From positions 1 through 64,000 of the forward strand of contig NZ_ALJF01000012.1 in NCBI RefSeq assembly GCF_000300855.1: a DNA stretch of 64,000 bases, written 5' to 3'. Below are positions 1 to 8,304 of the stretch, in pieces. The first letter of the stretch is position 1, and the number at the start of each line of letters is the position of its first letter. The notes under the pieces are model-generated. The model saw nothing but the letters and a program-made list of their open reading frames with translations. It did not search any database and had not been told where the DNA came from. A program made the position numbers and the translations under genes. This DNA comes from Agrobacterium albertimagni AOL15 (GTDB lineage: Bacteria; Pseudomonadota; Alphaproteobacteria; Rhizobiales; Rhizobiaceae).

Positions 1-13
1 GCCGAAATCTTAG

Positions 14-138
14 GGCCGCCAAAAGCGGTCTTTTCGCTTTCGAAAATACCGAAAAAGGCGCAAATCCAACCAGATTTGCGCCGCAAGAGACGCAAACTCA
101 AGAGTTTGCTCTGTCGCGATAAATCCCTCAGGGATTTA
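14..138. repeat. Cluster of five small hairpins before the initiator tRNA
   Basis: Five inverted repeats lie almost end to end: GGCCGC/GCGGTC (14-19/25-30, one G.T pair), TTTTCG/CGAAAA (31-36/41-46), GGCGCAAATC/GATTTGCGCC (57-66/73-82), GCAAACTC/GAGTTTGC (92-99/102-109) and TAAATCCCT/AGGGATTTA (120-128/130-138). The last ends ten bases before the tRNA. In rhizobial rRNA operons a tRNA-fMet usually follows the 5S gene, so this may be the 5S-tRNA spacer with RNase processing hairpins. A dispersed rhizobial palindromic element is the alternative. Confidence 0.6.
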
Positions 139-147
139 CGCTGGTGA

Positions 148-224
<77 letters not shown>

Positions 225-265
225 AATCAGACCGGTAAATTCGATCATTCCGAATATCTGCTTTT

Positions 266-298
266 AAGCTCCTCGCCATAACGGGCGAGGAGCTTTTT
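266..298 (+). terminator. Rho-independent terminator after tRNA-fMet
   Basis: A perfect 12-bp stem, AAGCTCCTCGCC (266-277) with GGCGAGGAGCTT (284-295), six-base loop and a T run to 298. It lies 41 bases past the tRNA and probably ends a stable-RNA operon. Confidence 0.92.
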
Positions 299-349
299 CG
301 CGTTTCTCTTAAGGGTCAATCTACCGGATGCCAGGTTCAGCCGCTTGAG

Positions 350-722
350 GCGCTGAAGTTAGTCCAGGAGGGTGGGCTCGCTGTTGCCCAGACGGCCCGC
401 GACCTTGATATCTAAAAGAATGTCTTGCGCAAATGGGTTCGGGAACACGGCGACCATCCCAGCCAGTCCTTTGCTGGAAAAGGCTAGATGAAGCCGGAGC
501 GCGACATCCTAAAAAAGGACGCAGCCTATTTTGCCAGGGATGCGATATGAGGTTCGCGATTATTGCAAAGCACCGTCCGATCTGGCCCTTTCGTCGTTGC
601 TGTGCGACGACTGCCGGGCAACGGGTGGCATGGTTCTGCGAAGCGCTAGGGTTTTCTGGTTCGGGTTCCATGCCTCACTCGATCGTTGTGCGAGTGAACG
701 CGCACGCTGTGATGGCGAGTAA
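350..722 (+). pseudogene. Decayed IS3-family transposase (orfA and start of orfB)
   Basis: Reading from 350 gives ALKLVQEGGLAVAQTARDLD, then a stop codon, then KNVLRKWVREHGDHPSQS, a second stop, and MKPE joined directly to RDILKKDAAYFARDAI. This is the conserved OrfA of IS3-family elements with two nonsense codons and a deletion of most of the coiled-coil region. OrfB starts at 547 (ATGA overlap) as MRFAIIAKHRPIWP, then shifts frame: the expected SGFHAWLDR-type motif continues in another frame as GFHASLDRCASERARCDGE and stops at 722. The integrase core (DDE) is absent. Terminal inverted repeats were not found. The remnant sits beside a tRNA gene. Confidence 0.85.
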
Positions 723-729
723 ATCTCCG

Positions 730-758
730 ACGGACATCCAAGATGTCCGTCCGTTTTG
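730..758 (+). terminator. Intrinsic-terminator-like hairpin after the IS remnant
   Basis: GACGGACATC (730-739) and GATGTCCGTC (743-752) form a 10-bp stem with a CAA loop, followed on the plus strand by CGTTTT. On the minus strand, where the catabolic operon ends at 771, no T run follows, so it would stop that operon only weakly. Confidence 0.6.
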
Positions 759-770
759 CTTAATCCGGCT

Positions 771-1553
771 TCAGACAGACCTTATGGCACCGCCATCCAC
801 GCGGATCTTGCTTCCCGTCACATAGGAGGCTGGCTCGGAGGCCAGGAAGACGGCAACTGCGGCAAATTCCTCCGGCCGTCCATAGCGTCCGGCCGGAATG
901 CCCGCCGCAGATTCGGCCGCGATCTCCTCGACACTCTTGGCTGAGCGGCTCGCGGCGGCTGCGTCGAGTTCGTCCACCCTTTGCGTATGGATGCGCCCTG
1001 GAAGAAGCACGTTCACGGTCACGCCGTCTAGAGCCACTTCCGCAGCAAGTGTTTTCGACCAGCCGATCAAGGCCGAGCGGATGCCGTTGGAGAGTGCCAG
1101 TCGTGCGATCGGCTGCTCTACTCCTGACGAAGCGATCGATATGATCCGACCCCAGCGCTTTTCCCGCATGCCTGGCAGAAGACTGGTGGTCAGATGGAAG
1201 ATGTTGGCGGCCATCGTCTCGAAATGGTTGAGCCAGTCCGTTCGTTTCGCATCGATGGCTGCGGCCGGTGGTGGGCCGCCAGAATTGTTGACGAGGATGT
1301 CGACACCCCCTGCCGCCACGAGCAACTGGACGGCCTTATTCACGCTGTCGATGTCGGAGAGGTCGAACTGGAGCGGGATGACGGCACCGGCCGTCCGCGG
1401 GAGTTCGGAAGCCCAAGCCGAGATGGCCGAAGTGTTGCGGGCGGCGGCATGGACGGTCACCCCTTCTTCCGCGAGCCCTCGGGCGATCGCGGCACCTAGT
1501 CCGCGGCTAGCACCCAGCACGAGAGCGGTTTTGTTTTTCAAGCCGAGTTCCAT
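771..1553 (-). CDS. SDR-family oxidoreductase with degenerate active site
   Basis: A 260-residue Rossmann protein of classical SDR length. The cofactor loop GASRGLG (residues 14-20) and the NNSGG motif (89-93) are intact and the C-terminus has the usual VTGSKIRVDGG. The catalytic serine region IASSG (140-144) is present, but the YxxxK motif is not: by alignment to the ALIG helix the Tyr and Lys positions hold Ser155 and Arg159 (LSNGIRSAL). Such divergent SDRs form a recognised minority, so it may still bind NAD(P) but use other chemistry. It is the last gene of the minus-strand operon and its ATG overlaps the upstream stop by one base (TAATG). Confidence 0.85.
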   Translation of the reverse strand: MELGLKNKTALVLGASRGLGAAIARGLAEEGVTVHAAARNTSAISAWASELPRTAGAVIPLQFDLSDIDSVNKAVQLLVAAGGVDILVNNSGGPPPAAAIDAKRTDWLNHFETMAANIFHLTTSLLPGMREKRWGRIISIASSGVEQPIARLALSNGIRSALIGWSKTLAAEVALDGVTVNVLLPGRIHTQRVDELDAAAASRSAKSVEEIAAESAAGIPAGRYGRPEEFAAVAVFLASEPASYVTGSKIRVDGGAIRSV

Positions 1554-2482
1554 TATCCGAGTTCCTTCAATCTTCTGTCCTGGCGCGCGATGAGGCGCTC
1601 GATCTCGCTGATATCGGCGGAAGAGAGGGCTCCTCCCGGTTTGCGCAGGGCCGGTGTGGCGATGGCCCCGCGTTTCGCCATGATGTATTTCCGGATGGAG
1701 AGGCCAAGGCCGGGTTGCTGTTCGTAGCGGGCAAGCGGAAGATAAGCGTCGAAGATGTCCTGCGCGCGCTCCGGATTTCCCTGCTCGCTATAATGGACGA
1801 CGTCGCGCATCATTTCGGGATAGGCAAAGCCGGTCATCGCACCGTCGGCCCCGCGCGCCATCTCCTCGGGCAGGAAGACGCCGCCATTGCCGCACAGGAT
1901 TGATATGCGCCTCTTGCCGGTCGTCTCCGAAGCGGTTCGTAGTGCGGTAATCTTGGAAAGACCGGGCCAGTCCTCGTGTTTCAGACAAACACAGGTTGGG
2001 ATCTGATCGATGATCGTCTGGATGACGGAGACGGGGATGGTGACGCTCGTGACGAGTGGGAAATCCTGCAGCACGAAAGGAGTATCGCCGATGAACTCTG
2101 CCGCCTGCTTGTAGTAGGTGACGATCTGCTGATCGTTCCGCAGGGACGATGGCGGCGCACTCATCACGCCAGCCGCGCCATCATCCATAACCATCGAGGT
2201 CAAGGCCTGCATCTGGGCAAAGCCCGCAGCAGAGACGCCCGCAACAACCGGCACGCGGCCATCGACCCGGCGAAGGATACGTCGCACATAGGTCTGCGAT
2301 TCCTCGATGGTGAGCTTTTGTGCTTCCCCCATCATCCCGAGCACTGTCAGTCCCGTCGCGCCGCGCTCGAGGTAGAAATCGACCATGCGGTCCGTGCTGT
2401 CCAGATCGAGATCACCAGTCTCCGTGAAAGGGGTCAGGGCTATGACGTAGACGCCTTTTGCCTCTTCATTCAGCCTCATCAT
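1553..2482 (-). CDS. Dihydrodipicolinate synthase-family aldolase/lyase
   Basis: A 309-residue TIM-barrel protein of the DapA/N-acetylneuraminate lyase superfamily. The Schiff-base lysine is Lys168 in CVCLKHEDWPG. The substrate-carboxylate motif, GTTGE in true DapA, is GMMGE (49-53), and the usual Tyr-Asn-x-Pro strand reads VLQDFP (137-142), so lysine biosynthesis is unlikely. A catabolic aldolase or dehydratase acting on a 2-oxo acid fits better. The start ATG at 2482 overlaps the preceding amidohydrolase stop by four bases, indicating translational coupling. The substrate is unknown. Confidence 0.88.
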   Translation of the reverse strand: MMRLNEEAKGVYVIALTPFTETGDLDLDSTDRMVDFYLERGATGLTVLGMMGEAQKLTIEESQTYVRRILRRVDGRVPVVAGVSAAGFAQMQALTSMVMDDGAAGVMSAPPSSLRNDQQIVTYYKQAAEFIGDTPFVLQDFPLVTSVTIPVSVIQTIIDQIPTCVCLKHEDWPGLSKITALRTASETTGKRRISILCGNGGVFLPEEMARGADGAMTGFAYPEMMRDVVHYSEQGNPERAQDIFDAYLPLARYEQQPGLGLSIRKYIMAKRGAIATPALRKPGGALSSADISEIERLIARQDRRLKELG

Positions 2483-3939
2483 TGACTGTCTCCTTGATGT
2501 TTGGGATATCGTGCATGGCCAAAGAAGCCTTCGGGCTGGCCGATCATGTTTCCGAGCCCCATGCGCTCGATCAGCAGCCGGGCTTGCCTGTCGGCTTCTG
2601 CGACGACGTCATCGAGGTCCGTCAAAAGAGGCCGGCCACCTTCGAGGAGGATCTGCCCGTCGATCACGACGGTGTCGACGTCATTGCCATTGGCGAAATA
2701 GGCCAGGCGGAAGATCGGCATCTGGTAGGGTGCGAGGTGAGGGCGCTTCATGTCGACCACCACGATATCGGCCTTTTTGCCGACTTCGAGGGAGCCGAGG
2801 TCCCGGTCTAGCCCCAGGGCGGTCGCCGCATCGATCGTCACCATCTCAAGGGCCTTGCCCGGAGGCAGGACCGAGGGATCGCGAAAGTGGGTGCGGTGAT
2901 AATGCATGCATTGCTGCATGTGCCGGAACATGTCCGCCGATCGGTCCGGCGCGGTTGCATCGGAGCCGATGGCCACCACAGTACCCGCCTCGATCAATTC
3001 GATCGCCGGGCATCGGCCGAGAATGGAGGCAATGGCGCTGGGGTTGTGGGCGATGCGGGTGCCGGTATCGGCGATGATGCGGATTTCTTCGGGCGTGATG
3101 TCGATGGCATGGGACAGAAGCGCATCGGGTCCGAGGATGCCGAGCTCTTCGGCGCGGGAAACGGAGCCCTTCCAGTGACCATCCTGGGTGAACACCACGC
3201 CCGCTTCGCGCGAGAGCGCCCGTACGGCCTTGGTTTGGGCGACTGCGGCTTCGTAGTCTGCGGCTGACATGTCGCGCTGGTGCTCGTCACGCAGGACGGG
3301 GGTGAGCAAGGCGATCTTCAGCCGTCCGCGCCCGTGCCATAGGTCCATGAGTTCGCGACTGACGGTAAACTGCTCCTCGAAGGTTACAGGTCGTTCTGAC
3401 GCCTTGCCGTCGTGCCACGATGCATAGGTTCGCGGATGCGGAGGGCGGGTCGGTCCAACGGCGACGACCGAGCGCGTGCCGACTGCCGCGACGCCCTCGC
3501 AATGGGCGCTTCCATAGGCGACATCATCCGTCCGCATGATTGTGTCGCCGCCGCCCAGAAGCGACACGCCGGTGGTGACGCCGAAGCGAAGCCGCTCAAG
3601 GGCTGCAAGCCGCGCCTCCGCGAACCAGAATTCCGGTGTCGAGCCGACGGTGTAGGCTGCGTTGCAAATCTCTTCCCAGTGATTGCCTTGCTCCATCCCC
3701 ATGGTCTTGATCAAACCGTGACCGGCATGGGCATGCGCGTCGATCATGCCGGGCATCACTACCTTGCCGCTTGCGTGGATATGGCGCTCGGCCTGGTATT
3801 CTCTGGCGATCTCGTCCGCGTGCCCCACCGCGACGATGCGATCGTCGAGAACGGCGAGCGCACCCTTGTCGAGAACGCGGCGACTGCCGTCCATGGTGAG
3901 GATGGTGCCACCGCTGATGATCAGGTCGACACGCCTCAT
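2479..3939 (-). CDS. Amidohydrolase (Atz/Trz, cytosine-deaminase-like)
   Basis: A 486-residue metal-dependent hydrolase of the subgroup that deaminates or dechlorinates N-heterocycles (AtzA, TrzN, SsnA, guanine deaminase). It has the N-terminal beta-sandwich with LIISGGTILTMD, the metal ligands in MIDAHAHAGHG (His69 and His71), SHAIDITPEE and GSDATAPDRS, and the C-terminal GSLEVGKKADIVVVD signature. There is no signal peptide, so it is cytoplasmic. It overlaps both neighbours by four bases (ATGA). The operon suggests hydrolysis of an imported nitrogen compound. The exact substrate cannot be read from the sequence. Confidence 0.88.
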   Translation of the reverse strand: MRRVDLIISGGTILTMDGSRRVLDKGALAVLDDRIVAVGHADEIAREYQAERHIHASGKVVMPGMIDAHAHAGHGLIKTMGMEQGNHWEEICNAAYTVGSTPEFWFAEARLAALERLRFGVTTGVSLLGGGDTIMRTDDVAYGSAHCEGVAAVGTRSVVAVGPTRPPHPRTYASWHDGKASERPVTFEEQFTVSRELMDLWHGRGRLKIALLTPVLRDEHQRDMSAADYEAAVAQTKAVRALSREAGVVFTQDGHWKGSVSRAEELGILGPDALLSHAIDITPEEIRIIADTGTRIAHNPSAIASILGRCPAIELIEAGTVVAIGSDATAPDRSADMFRHMQQCMHYHRTHFRDPSVLPPGKALEMVTIDAATALGLDRDLGSLEVGKKADIVVVDMKRPHLAPYQMPIFRLAYFANGNDVDTVVIDGQILLEGGRPLLTDLDDVVAEADRQARLLIERMGLGNMIGQPEGFFGHARYPKHQGDSQ

Positions 3940-5405
3940 GATGCTCTCTTCCCGGACTGGAAATCAGGGAGCCGCGTCACGTCGAGCACGCAGTCGTGGC
4001 GCATGCGCCAGTTCGGCCAGGACCCCGACAGGCCTGTCACCCTCAGGGGATTGTAGAGATAGAGCCATGGGGGATCCACTTGCAGCGCGCGGAAGGCCTT
4101 TTCAAAGATCTCCGCACGTTCACTTTGATCAACGGTTGCCCGGCCCGCATCGAGCAAGTCTTCGGCCTCGGCGTTGTGGAAGCCCAGCCACCAGGAGCCC
4201 TGAGCCCTGTGATCGATCTTCTCTGCGAGGATGCGGAAGGTGCTCAAGGGGCTGGAATCGAAGACGCACATGTCGCGCACCTGCTTCAGGCGGACACCAT
4301 GCGCATAGGCTTCGCGGTCTGTGTGGCGGTGAACGTTCAGCGTCACCCCAATTGGGGCAAGCTGCTCGGCAAGAGCCGCCGTCAGTGCCTCGGCTTCATC
4401 GGGGAGGCGTGTCGGGCAATCGACCTTGATGGTCAGACCATCCGCGAATCCGGCTTCCGCAAGCAGCGTTTTCGCCTGATCCTGATCGGAGCGTAGATCC
4501 TCTGAAGGCAGGCTGCCGAAATGAATGGGGCTGACGAAGCCAGTCAGAGGCTTTGCCGCACCTTTCACCACTCGATCGATCAGTGCCTGGCGGTCAATCG
4601 CCAGATTGAGGGCGCGACGAACACGGCTGTCTGTCAGCGGCCCCTTGAAGGCATTGAAGAGATAGATGATGGCGACGGGGACGAAGGAGGTGACCCGCGT
4701 ATGCCTGGCCGTTTCTTCGAGCGCCTTGGAGGCTTCGAAATCAAGGCTGTTTGCCACTTGCGCCTGGTCGGAGATCAGCATCTCCAGCCGCGCTTCCCGG
4801 TTTGGTTCCAGGCGGAAGGTCAGTTCGTCATTGGCTGGTGGCTCGCCATGCCAGCCATCGAAACGCTGGACGTGGAGAGCATGGCCGGGTTCGTAGGAAA
4901 CCAGGTGGTACGGCCCTGTGCCGACCGGCTGCGACGTGTCTCCCGCCTCGTAGCGGTCCAGTGCCGAGGGAGCGACCACGTAGCCGTAAACCAGGATATC
5001 GAGGAGATCGGCGATCGGCTTCGATAGGCGGATGACGACTGTCAGGGGATCGACTGCCTCGATCTCCGCATCGCCGAGATACTGATGCCAGACACCGGGG
5101 GCGCCCAGCGTGTAGCCTTTGTCAGGGCGGGCCATGCGAGTGAGCGATTGGCAGACGGCAGCCGCATCGCAGGGGGTGGCATCGTGAAAGCTCAAGCCTT
5201 CCCTCAGACTGAACGTCCAGTGTCGTGCATCCGGTGTGACATCCCATGAGCTTGCCAGTGCGGCCACGTAGCCGCCATCCTTGCCATAGCGGACAAGCCC
5301 GTCGAACAGGGCGTCGAAAACAGCCAGCATGTCGTTCGCATCGGTGCAGTCATGCGGATCTTCGAGGGCAAGGCGCGGTTGAACAATGACGACGGGTGAA
5401 CTCAC
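3936..5405 (-). CDS. Family 5 solute-binding-like protein lacking a signal peptide
   Basis: A 489-residue protein with the full SBP_bac_5 (DppA/OppA) fold: VFDALFDGLVRY near the N-terminus, HWTFSLREGLSFHDATP, the GTGPYHLVSYEPG signature and DSRVRRALNLAIDRQALI. Unlike its neighbour at 9354-10922 it begins [20 protein letters not shown], with no basic n-region or hydrophobic core. There is no room for an upstream extension because the ATG overlaps the ATPase stop by four bases. It is therefore either a cytoplasmic ligand-binding protein or a binding protein that lost export. It is the second such protein in one transporter operon. Confidence 0.88.
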   Translation of the reverse strand: MSSPVVIVQPRLALEDPHDCTDANDMLAVFDALFDGLVRYGKDGGYVAALASSWDVTPDARHWTFSLREGLSFHDATPCDAAAVCQSLTRMARPDKGYTLGAPGVWHQYLGDAEIEAVDPLTVVIRLSKPIADLLDILVYGYVVAPSALDRYEAGDTSQPVGTGPYHLVSYEPGHALHVQRFDGWHGEPPANDELTFRLEPNREARLEMLISDQAQVANSLDFEASKALEETARHTRVTSFVPVAIIYLFNAFKGPLTDSRVRRALNLAIDRQALIDRVVKGAAKPLTGFVSPIHFGSLPSEDLRSDQDQAKTLLAEAGFADGLTIKVDCPTRLPDEAEALTAALAEQLAPIGVTLNVHRHTDREAYAHGVRLKQVRDMCVFDSSPLSTFRILAEKIDHRAQGSWWLGFHNAEAEDLLDAGRATVDQSERAEIFEKAFRALQVDPPWLYLYNPLRVTGLSGSWPNWRMRHDCVLDVTRLPDFQSGKRAS

Positions 5406-6430
5406 TGGCTTTTCCTTTCGGCATCGTTCCGATCATGGAGGTGGCATGCAACGGCGCTGCCATCTGGCTGGGGCGTCAACACCGGACGCTCGATCGCGCA
5501 TCGATCGAAGGCCATGGGGCAGCGCGTCCTGAAGCAGCAGCCGGAGGGCAGGCGCAGGGCACTTGGCACTTCGCCGACGATCTCGATCTTCGGTTTTGCC
5601 AGCGACTTGTCGATGGTCGGCGCGGCCGAAAGCAGAACCTGCGTATAGGGATGTTTCGGCTGGCTGAACAACTGGTCGCGGCTGGCCGTCTCCACCATGA
5701 ACCCCAGATACATGACGCCGATCCGGTCGGCGATGTGGTGAACCACCGAGAGGTCGTGCGAAACGAACAGATAGGAGAGGCCGAACTCGTCGCGCAGGTC
5801 CATCATCAGGTTGAGGATCTGCGCCTGGATCGAGACGTCGAGCGCCGAGACGGGCTCGTCGGCGATGATGATCTTTGGCCTGACCGACAATGCACGTGCG
5901 ATGCCGATCCGCTGCCGCTGACCTCCCGAAAACTGATGCGGGTAGCGTCCAGCCTGTTCGGCATTGAGGCCGACCTTCGCAAGAAGCGCGATGGCCTCGT
6001 CATGGAGTTCGCGCCGGCTGAGCTTGCCACCGGCCTGAGCGCGCCTCGGCTCCATCACGATGTCCCTGACCCGCTGCCGGGGGTCGAGGGAGGCGTAAGG
6101 GTCCTGGAAGATCATCTGCAGCTTGCGGCGGATCGGACGCATTTCGCGAAACGGCATCCGAGAAATGTCTTCGCCGTCGATGCGGATCTCGCCTGATGTC
6201 GGCTCGTAGATCCGAGCAATCGTCTTTGCCACGGTCGACTTGCCGCAGCCGGATTCTCCCACCAGCGCCATGACTTCGCCAGGCACAATCGACAGGTCGA
6301 CGCCGTTCACCGCCCGCAACTGCTTCTGGGGAGCGAGAAGTTTTCCCTTTCCGAACTGCAGCCGATCGAAAAGACCTCCCACGGGAAAGGCTTTGACCAG
6401 GCCTCGGACCTCAAGCACGGGGGGTGTCAT
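5402..6430 (-). CDS. Peptide-type ABC transporter ATPase (OppF/DppF family)
   Basis: A 342-residue ATPase. The longer open frame reaches 6718, but its first 96 residues are out-of-frame sequence of the upstream gene. The real start is ATG at 6430, giving [19 protein letters not shown] and overlapping the OppD-like stop by four bases. Walker A is GESGCGKST, the ABC signature FSGGQRQR, Walker B IIIADEP and the switch His in FVSHDLSVV. The C-terminal oligopeptide-type extension has the Cys-rich [16 protein letters not shown] motif. It should pair with the ATPase encoded next upstream to power import by the two permeases. Confidence 0.95.
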   Translation of the reverse strand: MTPPVLEVRGLVKAFPVGGLFDRLQFGKGKLLAPQKQLRAVNGVDLSIVPGEVMALVGESGCGKSTVAKTIARIYEPTSGEIRIDGEDISRMPFREMRPIRRKLQMIFQDPYASLDPRQRVRDIVMEPRRAQAGGKLSRRELHDEAIALLAKVGLNAEQAGRYPHQFSGGQRQRIGIARALSVRPKIIIADEPVSALDVSIQAQILNLMMDLRDEFGLSYLFVSHDLSVVHHIADRIGVMYLGFMVETASRDQLFSQPKHPYTQVLLSAAPTIDKSLAKPKIEIVGEVPSALRLPSGCCFRTRCPMAFDRCAIERPVLTPQPDGSAVACHLHDRNDAERKSQ

Positions 6431-7407
6431 GGCGCCGTCTCCTCCAGTGGGAAGTGGCAGGCCGCATCGAGCGAGCCGCGCACGGGGGTGAGCGCCGGCG
6501 TTTCTGCCGAGCAGATGGACTGAGCCCGGAAGCATCGGTCCCTGAAGCTGCACCCTTGGCCGAGCGTGCGGATGTCCGGTACCGTGCCGGGTATCTGGCT
6601 GAGGCGCTCGCGGCGATCGGTGATCTTCGGAATGCTGTCCAGGAGCCCGCGCGTATAGGGGTGGGCAGGGGACACGATGATCTCGCTCGTCAGCCCCCGC
6701 TCGACGACCTTGCCGCAATAAAGCACGACCACCCGATCCGCCATCTCGGAGACGACGGCGAGATCGTGCGTCACGAGGATCATGGCGGATCCGCGATCGA
6801 CGATCTGGCGGCGCATCAGCTTCAAGATCTGGGCCTGGACGGTGACATCGAGGGCCGTGGTCGGTTCGTCCGCGATGATCAGGCGGGAGCCGGCCAAGAG
6901 CGCGATGGCAATCACGACGCGTTGGCGCATGCCGCCAGAAAACTGGTGCGGATAGGCGTCAAGGCGGCTGGCGGCCTCCGAGATGCCGACATCCTCGAGC
7001 ATTTCGATACAGCGTGCGCGCCGCGCTTTCTGATCGAGATTGGTATGCAGGCGCAGCATTTCGTCCATCTGGCGCCCGACCGTGTAGACCGGGTTCAGCG
7101 ACGTCATGGGGTCCTGGAACACCATGGCGATCTGGCCGCCGCGCACAGCGCGCATCTGGTCTTCGCTCTTGCGCGTCAGATCTTCGCCCGCAAAGACAAT
7201 GCTGCCTGCCTCGATCCGTCCGGGGGGATCGATCAGGCCGAGAATGGAAAATCCGATCACCGATTTTCCGCCGCCGGACTCGCCGACGAGGCCGACCACC
7301 TCGCCCGGGCGGACGTCGAAGCTGACGCCGTCGACGGCTTTCACCACGCCACCGAAGGTATGGAAATGTGTCTTGAGATCCCGGACTTCGAGAAGTGCTT
7401 CGCCCAT
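6427..7407 (-). CDS. Peptide-type ABC transporter ATPase (OppD/DppD family)
   Basis: A 326-residue ATPase. The start is placed at ATG 7407 (MGEALLEVRDLKTHF) because AAGGAG lies nine bases before it; the open frame upstream to 8118 is a shadow of the permease. Walker A is GESGGGKSV, which has Gly-Gly-Gly in place of the more common Gly-Cys-Gly. The signature is FSGGMRQRV and Walker B LIIADEP, with the switch His in LVTHDLAVV. The C-terminal oligopeptide extension contains GCSFRDRC. It is followed by the partner ATPase with an ATGA overlap. Confidence 0.95.
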   Translation of the reverse strand: MGEALLEVRDLKTHFHTFGGVVKAVDGVSFDVRPGEVVGLVGESGGGKSVIGFSILGLIDPPGRIEAGSIVFAGEDLTRKSEDQMRAVRGGQIAMVFQDPMTSLNPVYTVGRQMDEMLRLHTNLDQKARRARCIEMLEDVGISEAASRLDAYPHQFSGGMRQRVVIAIALLAGSRLIIADEPTTALDVTVQAQILKLMRRQIVDRGSAMILVTHDLAVVSEMADRVVVLYCGKVVERGLTSEIIVSPAHPYTRGLLDSIPKITDRRERLSQIPGTVPDIRTLGQGCSFRDRCFRAQSICSAETPALTPVRGSLDAACHFPLEETAP

Positions 7408-7424
7408 GGTCGCTATCTCCTTCG

Positions 7425-8297
7425 TCATCTCAAGCGCGGATTGAGTTCGTCCCGCAGGAAGTCGCCGAACAGGTTGATGCCGAAGACGAGGAACATGATG
7501 AACAGACCAGGAAAGGCGGAGGTCCACCAGATGCCGGAGAACAGCACGTCGAAGCCCTCCTTGACGAGAAGGCCGAGTGAGGGCTCGGTGATGGGGACGC
7601 CGACACCAAGGAAACTGAGCGAGGCCTCGATCAGAATGAAGGTGCCGACCTGGATCGTCGCAACCACGATAAGCGGCGTCATGACGTTCGGCAGCACGTG
7701 GCGCAGGATGATCTCGCCGTTTCCGAGCCCCGCCACCTTGGCCGCCTGGATGTATTCCTTCTGGATCTCGCTCAATGTCGATCCGCGAACGGTGCGAGCG
7801 TAAACGACCCAGCCGACGGCGGTGAGCGCGATCAGAACCATGCCGATGCCTGTCCCGAAGGCCGACATCAAGAAGAGCGCAATCAGCATCGAGGGAAACG
7901 ACAGCTGAATGTCTGCGATGCGCATGATGATGCTGTCGACGATGCCGCCGTAGTAGCCGGAGATCAGACCGAGTGCCGTCCCGATCACGCAGGAAAAAAT
8001 CATCGCGGCGAGGCCGATGAAGGCGGAGATTCGCGCGCCGTAGACGATCGATGCGAGCACGTCGCGGCCCTGTCCGTCCGTTCCGAGCAGATACCTGCTG
8101 TCGCCACCCTCGAGCCACACCGGCGGCTTGAAGCTGTCCATCAGTTCCAGCTGTGACACGTCGTAAGGATCCTGCGTAACGAGAAGCGGTCCCAGCGTCG
8201 CAAGCAGGGCGAAGAAGGCGAGCAGTGCGCTTCCGAAGACAGCCGGCAGGTTTCGGCGGTAGTGAAAGAAGAATTCCGAAGAGAAGAATCCGGTCAT
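7425..8297 (-). CDS. Peptide-type ABC transporter permease (DppC family)
   Basis: A 290-residue inner-membrane permease. The N-terminus has the OppC_N-type cytoplasmic segment followed by the first membrane helix (VFGSALLAFFALLATLGPLL), and the conserved DQGQGRDVL-like motif appears as GTDGQGRDVLASIVYGAR. The EAA loop for ATPase coupling is YIQAAKVAGLGNGEIILRHV. Five to six further hydrophobic stretches complete the family topology. It lies seven bases after the DppB-like gene and 17 bases before the OppD-like start. Confidence 0.95.
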   Translation of the reverse strand: MTGFFSSEFFFHYRRNLPAVFGSALLAFFALLATLGPLLVTQDPYDVSQLELMDSFKPPVWLEGGDSRYLLGTDGQGRDVLASIVYGARISAFIGLAAMIFSCVIGTALGLISGYYGGIVDSIIMRIADIQLSFPSMLIALFLMSAFGTGIGMVLIALTAVGWVVYARTVRGSTLSEIQKEYIQAAKVAGLGNGEIILRHVLPNVMTPLIVVATIQVGTFILIEASLSFLGVGVPITEPSLGLLVKEGFDVLFSGIWWTSAFPGLFIMFLVFGINLFGDFLRDELNPRLR

Positions 8298-8304
8298 GCG
8301 ATCC

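Noticed and set aside
1..140. CRISPR-like array at the left edge
   Set aside because: The repeats are different palindromes, not identical direct repeats with regular spacers.
321..671. Minus-strand 116-codon open frame over the IS remnant
   Set aside because: It is antisense to recognisable OrfA/OrfB remnants and has no motif or ribosome-binding site.
5402..6718. A 438-residue version of the OppF-like ATPase
   Set aside because: The first 96 residues are Arg/Pro/His-rich out-of-frame sequence of the upstream ATPase gene; the ATGA overlap at 6430 marks the true start.
6427..8118. A 563-residue version of the OppD-like ATPase
   Set aside because: The N-terminal part lies out of frame over the permease gene; ATG 7407 has a proper Shine-Dalgarno sequence.
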